Source: Cucumis sativus (taxonomy: Eukaryota; Streptophyta; Magnoliopsida; Cucurbitales; Cucurbitaceae). Taken from it: a DNA stretch of 64,000 bases. The stretch spans positions 3,658,001-3,722,000 of the forward strand of contig NC_026658.2 of NCBI RefSeq assembly GCF_000004075.3, in the 5' to 3' direction. Positions 59,529-64,000 of this stretch are shown one piece after another. The notes below the pieces were generated by a model that was not told the origin of the DNA, searched no databases, and worked only from the letters and a program-made list of their open reading frames with translations. Both the position numbers and the translations under genes were made by a program. Each line of letters begins with the position of its first letter. The stretch's first letter is position 1.

Positions 59529-62056
59529 GTCAACAACAAAAAAGAAAAAGTACAAATTAGAAAATTAGAAAAAAAAAATCAACTGAGCAGGTTTTTATAT
59601 ATTTTTTATATATAAAAAATTTATAGTACGAATTTCTACTGCGAAGATTAAAAAGCTGAGTCCTTTTTCTCCATCATTTGATGGGATGGAGTGGAATTAA
59701 GCTGAGATAATCAATTATATTTTAACTTTAGCTACAATATTTTTATTCTTTTAGTTACATTGAAATTTTGACACCAACATCTATGTTTTCCCCTCCATGT
59801 AATCGTAATGTGTATAAACCACAAATATATGGTAATCATGAATGTGAAACAGTAAGGGCAACAAGATGATAGAATTAGAGTAAGGATATAAAACAAAAGT
59901 AATAGAGAATTGATGTAGAGGAAATGTTAATATATATATATATATATTAATGGAATGGGTAGAAAATGGTAAATTGATGTGAAAGTGGTAAAAAAAAGAG
60001 GGGGGGGGGAGGGGGGAGGGAAAGGGAAAAGGGAATAGGGAATAGGGAATAATGGGACAGTGAAGTGTGAGTTTGAGATTGATACTTTTGAGTGGTGGTT
60101 TGATCTGACGATGATGCGATGCCATTTGATTGTTTATATATTTAATTTCCATTGGGACACTCGCTTCCTATTTTGCTTTTTTATTTAATATAGTTGTTGT
60201 TTAGGTTTAGGTTTAGGCATCATGGTTTTATTTCGAAATTCTAACTTTTATGGAAATATCCACTTCAAATTCCCACGACTACACATTATTATTTTATTCC
60301 TTTTATTATTCACGAGTTCTCACTTCTGTTCATCCCTTTTTTTTTTGTCCTTTTCTTCTCTTTTTCTTTTTCAAAAATCAATATTACATAACTACAACAT
60401 CTTTACTAAGAGTATATATGTCCAATTCCAACAACCCTCCTCATAAGGTTGAGTCTAATTGGGACAGAACCAGCCATTGCATCTTGCACTACTTCTGTAG
60501 TAAGCCACAAAATTCAAACTATCACCATCAATCTCAAATGAAGCCACCATCCAACTACAATGCTCCTTTTAATGTCTTATTCACAATATTAATCTACCAC
60601 ATACGAAATTGTGGTGCAATACATATCTTTGGTTTAGATCATGTTAATAAATAAAATGTCGTACTATATCTCACTTGAAGTATAATAGTTGTAATGGAAC
60701 AAGCGATGTGATTGTTCTAAGTACGAATATTTCAATCATTTGAACATGATGCATCATATTTATACCTTAGAATACATTCATACACGAAATAAAATTCAAT
60801 GGCACTTTCAAATCTAAACCTTTGTTCATTCAATATATCTTCATCCATAAATTGTGTGATGATGATTTGTACTTATGGATGAACACGTTCATATGTGAAA
60901 GGATATTGATCAATTTTCTTATAACCATTTCAACTCAAAATTGCAGTAACCATATGTTACATAAGAATTATTGAAAAATGTAAATGAAAAAAAGAGTAGA
61001 TGAAAATCCTTCTCGCATACCCCTTTTTACATTGGGCATGTGTGTTAACGACGGTTTACCTTTAATATAAATCGTAATTGTACCATTGCTAAATAAGGGC
61101 TATGAAAGGAGAATTTTTAAATCTCAAAATCTAAATTGTATTTATATTTATCCTATCGGTATAGAAGTTGGTTATATAAATACTCTAACTCTACTATGAT
61201 CATAATCAATATTTTTTCACTAAGGATAAAATGCTCACTTCTTCTTAATAAAGCACATCATTTTGATTCTCTATCATTTACGTTTCTTAAAGTTATTTTT
61301 TATTATCAATTTCTTAACATTTATCCATACAAGAAGACAAAAACTATATAAAATACTAAACAATAATTTAAAAAATTAAAACCAAAATTTTATCCCAAAT
61401 TCATATAAATTAAAACACTTTTACATTAAAAAAAATCTACTTTGAGCTCCTTATATTTAAAAACTTTCAATTAAGAATTTTAGAGATAATTATGGATAAT
61501 TTTACCCTTTTAACATTCATACAGAGAAAACAATATTAATATAGAGAAAAATATACCTTTATTAAGATAGAGAAATACATATATTTAATATAAATTTTTT
61601 CTCATTTTCAAAAAACTTTTATTTTCATTTAGAGAGAGAAAAGGACATTTATTACTATTTTGTTTTTCATTTCGTTTGTAGATGGATTAATGAATTGTGA
61701 CTAATTATGGGTCTTATTTTAAGGCTTTTTCAATACAAACCTCTATAATTAAATTAAATTGATGGCAGCCTATTTTTGAAGATCTAATTTCCCAAAGATT
61801 ACAAAAACAAATGGCCCAATTTTGGTTTCATATTATAGAAGAAAAATATAATTCTATGATAATGTAATTTTTGGAAACCTACTTTTCCTAAAGTGGTTGG
61901 AACTGGCCACCAACTTAAACCAACCTACTAACCAATTATATCAATGAATCAAATCAAATTTCTTTTCAACTCCAAATTTAAAGGTCCTTCTGTTCATTCC
62001 TTCGTTCCTCCAAAGTCATATTCCAAATTCAACTCCCACTTCTAATTAGGATCACC
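59529..62056. other. Spacer between GATA and hydrolase genes
   Basis: No gene is recognised. It has a (TA)n run (59931-59948), a G-rich block (60001-60056), a telomere-like ttaggtttaggtttaggc (60201-60218) and AT-rich DNA. A 134-codon open frame at 60250-60654 has no family resemblance. The last 100 bases before 62057 are the hydrolase leader, with CCAAT at about 61931. Confidence 0.6.
60001..60056 (+). repeat. G-rich tract with a (GGGAATA)n heptamer
   Basis: A G9 run and a G6 run are followed by ggg triplets at 60018, 60024, 60031, 60038, 60045 and 60054. The 60031-60053 part is a seven-base period of gggaata. Many overlapping quadruplex-type combinations are possible on the plus strand. 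It is about 470 bp after the GATA stop codon. Confidence 0.8.
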
Positions 62057-63874
62057 ATGGTGAACTTGGTTGCAGCTCAACGCCCACTCTTACATGCCCT
62101 AATGAAGATGGCCGGTGTCGTACCTTACTCGGTCGACATCGAGCCCGGCACCATCATGAACTTCTGGGTCCCTATCGAGTCTCTCCCTAAAACCAAAAAA
62201 GGCCAACCCCCGAAACCTCCGCAAAAACCAACCAAGCCTGTTGTTATCTTGATTCATGGTTTTGCAGCTGAAGGTATTGTCACTTGGCAATTTCAGGTAT
62301 TAACTACACAAATTCTAACATACAACTATAATTAAAATGAGTTACAATTATCTTTGATTCAAAACAATTTAAATTCCTATCACATAAATTAGTATTAAGA
62401 TAAATTAATAGATAAACTAATTAGTGACTGTATATTTTAAAAAGAATACATAGCCCACATCATAGAAAAAGGAATATTCATATCTAAATTCAATGAAATT
62501 CTTTGAAGTTAGACAAAAAGATGATACGAAATTGAAAGTTGAATAGAGAACTATAGATAGAGATCAAAAGTGTTTTTTTGTTAACCAATTTTTTCAATTT
62601 TGGATGTGCTTATTTAGGTGGGTGCTCTTTCAAAACAATACTCTGTTTACGTGCCCGACCTTCTATTTTTTGGCGACTCCATCACTGATAAAACAGAGCG
62701 CTCACCGGCGTTCCAAGCGGAGTGTTTGGCAATAGGGCTGAGGAAGCTCGGAATTGAGAAATGTTCGGTGGTGGGGTTTAGTTACGGCGGGATGGTGGCG
62801 TTCAAATTGGTGGAGCTCCGACCAGAACTGGTGGATGCCATGGTGGTTTCTGGCTCGATTTTGGCTATGACAGATTCAATCAGCGACGAGACCCTGCACA
62901 GATTAGGGTTTAGGTCCTCCTCGGATCTCTTACTTCCGACGTCTGTCAAGGGTCTGAAAGCTCTTCTCTCAGTCGCTGCTCATAAAAAACTCTGGTTTCC
63001 CGATCGACTCCATAAAGACTTCCTGGAGGTCAGTACGAATACTCTGAGCTATATGTATGTATGTATATATAACACATAAAGACTGGTAATTGGTTCTCAT
63101 CATAGAAAATACTATTTTTACTGAAATTCAATACTCCTGCGACATGACAGAATGAAATTGATGTATATAGAACTTTAAACTAATATATTGAAGTGATGAT
63201 TGAAATTAGAGGGGACTAGCTACGTGATGAACCTAACAGTTTTTTACGTAATTGGCTATTGTTTACTCTACAAAATTTTGAAATTGAATTGCAGGGGATG
63301 TTCCTGTCATTATTTACGTTTGATTTATTTATTTTTGCCCATGATGAACAATTGTAGGTGATGTTCAATAACAGGAAAGATAGAGCAGAGCTCCTTCAAG
63401 GCTTAGTTATCAGCAACAAAGACACCATAGTTCCGAAGTTTACTCAGGCAAATATTTCACACCTCTGTCTTTCTTAATTGTGTGCTTCCATTTTCTTTCA
63501 GTTTAAGAATGCGCTAATGATTCTTCATCTCTCTCTCTTTCCTCTGCAGAAGATACATCTTTTATGGGGCGAAAACGATCAGATTTTCAATGTAGACCTC
63601 GCCCGAAAACTACAACAGTATGCATGATTTTCATTATTTGAAATTGGAATCCAGAGTTTGTTTCAGTTCTAAACTATCATACATACACATATATTTTGTC
63701 TAATGAAAATTGTTGATGTGATAATGTGTGTTCTGTAGAGAATTAGGAGACAACGCGACATTTAGAGGCATACCGAAAGCGGGTCACTTGGTTCACTTGG
63801 AACGACCTTGCGTCTACAATAGATGCCTCAAGCAATTCCTTGCTACTCTGCATTCAGATGCACAAACCAAATGA
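62057..63874 (+). CDS. Alpha/beta hydrolase (plant monoacylglycerol-lipase-like/MhpC-like)
   Basis: There are five exons: 62057-62296, 62618-63028, 63358-63447, 63550-63617 and 63739-63874, encoding 314 residues. The third intron has a GC donor (CAG|GCAAAT at 63447/63448); the others are GT-AG. The fold is shown by the oxyanion HGF (67-69), the nucleophile elbow GFSYGG with Ser135, the acid Asp257 in LLWGENDQIF and His286 in KAGHLVHLERP, so a full catalytic triad is present. The substrate is unknown; relatives are annotated as esterases or lipases, some involved in lipid metabolism or hormone-like signals. The N-terminal VNLVAAQRPLLHALMKMAG is a short hydrophobic or amphipathic lead found in this plant subgroup. 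It resembles Arabidopsis At4g36610/At2g18360, from memory, which are also next to HAN-like GATA genes. Confidence 0.93.
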
Positions 63875-64000
63875 AATCATTCGTATACTGTTTTTCCATT
63901 TTTTTTCTAAACAAATTAAAATTCACATTTATGTGTTTGATTGATTGATCAAACAATAGCACTTTTTTCTTTGTAAAGTGAATGATTTTTACCAACCTTT
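63875..64000. other. 3' flank of the hydrolase gene
   Basis: AT-rich flank after the stop codon, running to the window edge. No gene seen. Confidence 0.7.

Noticed and set aside
60250-60654. 134-codon open frame between the GATA and hydrolase genes
   Set aside because: Composition follows local pyrimidine and AT tracts; no domain recognised.
1-64000. tRNA, rRNA or known microRNA genes
   Set aside because: I looked for tRNA B-box-like text and for mature sequences of common plant microRNAs and found none convincing; a tRNAscan or small-RNA search would be decisive.

Overview
The window is nuclear DNA from a dicot plant. It is AT-rich and gene-sparse, with GT-AG introns, long T-runs and (TA)n tracts, and plant-specific families: PPR, SABATH, HAN-type GATA and gamma carbonic anhydrase. 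Base composition, the dispersed 'ctatca…gatag' hairpin repeats and the protein sequences look most like Cucurbitaceae (a Cucumis-type genome). That assignment is inference; no alignment was run.

Layout. 0-2.4 kb: first exon of a BCS1-like AAA-ATPase (minus strand), with its 3' half missing from the window and a duplicated promoter-side segment on both sides. 2.4-8.7 kb: intergenic, with a probable solo LTR carrying a tandem CACGTG array, T-rich low-complexity DNA and a long (TA)n tract. 8.7-11.9 kb: nine-exon organellar Era-type GTPase (+). 12.6-14.2 kb: intronless PLS/E-class PPR gene (+), followed by what looks like a decayed copy of Era exons 4-5. 19.8-20.5 kb: intronless DUF4408/DUF761-type membrane protein (+). 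26.0-28.5 kb: four-exon SABATH methyltransferase (-). 28.5-35.3 kb: intergenic, with a six-copy 86-bp minisatellite and a possible LTR relic. 35.3-39.0 kb: five-exon mitochondrial gamma carbonic anhydrase (-), head to head with a coiled-coil protein gene at 40.6-42.2 kb (+). 43.9-47.3 kb: nine-exon Maf-like nucleotide pyrophosphatase (+). 47.3-58.0 kb: about 10.7 kb without a recognisable gene. 58.0-59.5 kb: two-exon HAN-type GATA factor (+). 62.1-63.9 kb: five-exon alpha/beta hydrolase (+) with one GC-AG intron.

The genes do not form a pathway; plant neighbourhoods reflect ancestry, not operons. From memory, the order Era / PPR / SABATH / gamma-CA / Maf resembles the end of Arabidopsis chromosome 5 (around At5g66430-At5g66550), and the GATA plus hydrolase pair resembles At4g36610-36620 and At2g18360-18380. 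I see no dedicated, undescribed multi-gene system here. The most interesting signals are the G-box array in the LTR, the broken or split AAA gene with its duplicated flank, the Era relic, the GC-AG intron, the G-rich and palindromic tracts, and the ambiguous starts and ends of the Maf and coiled-coil genes.
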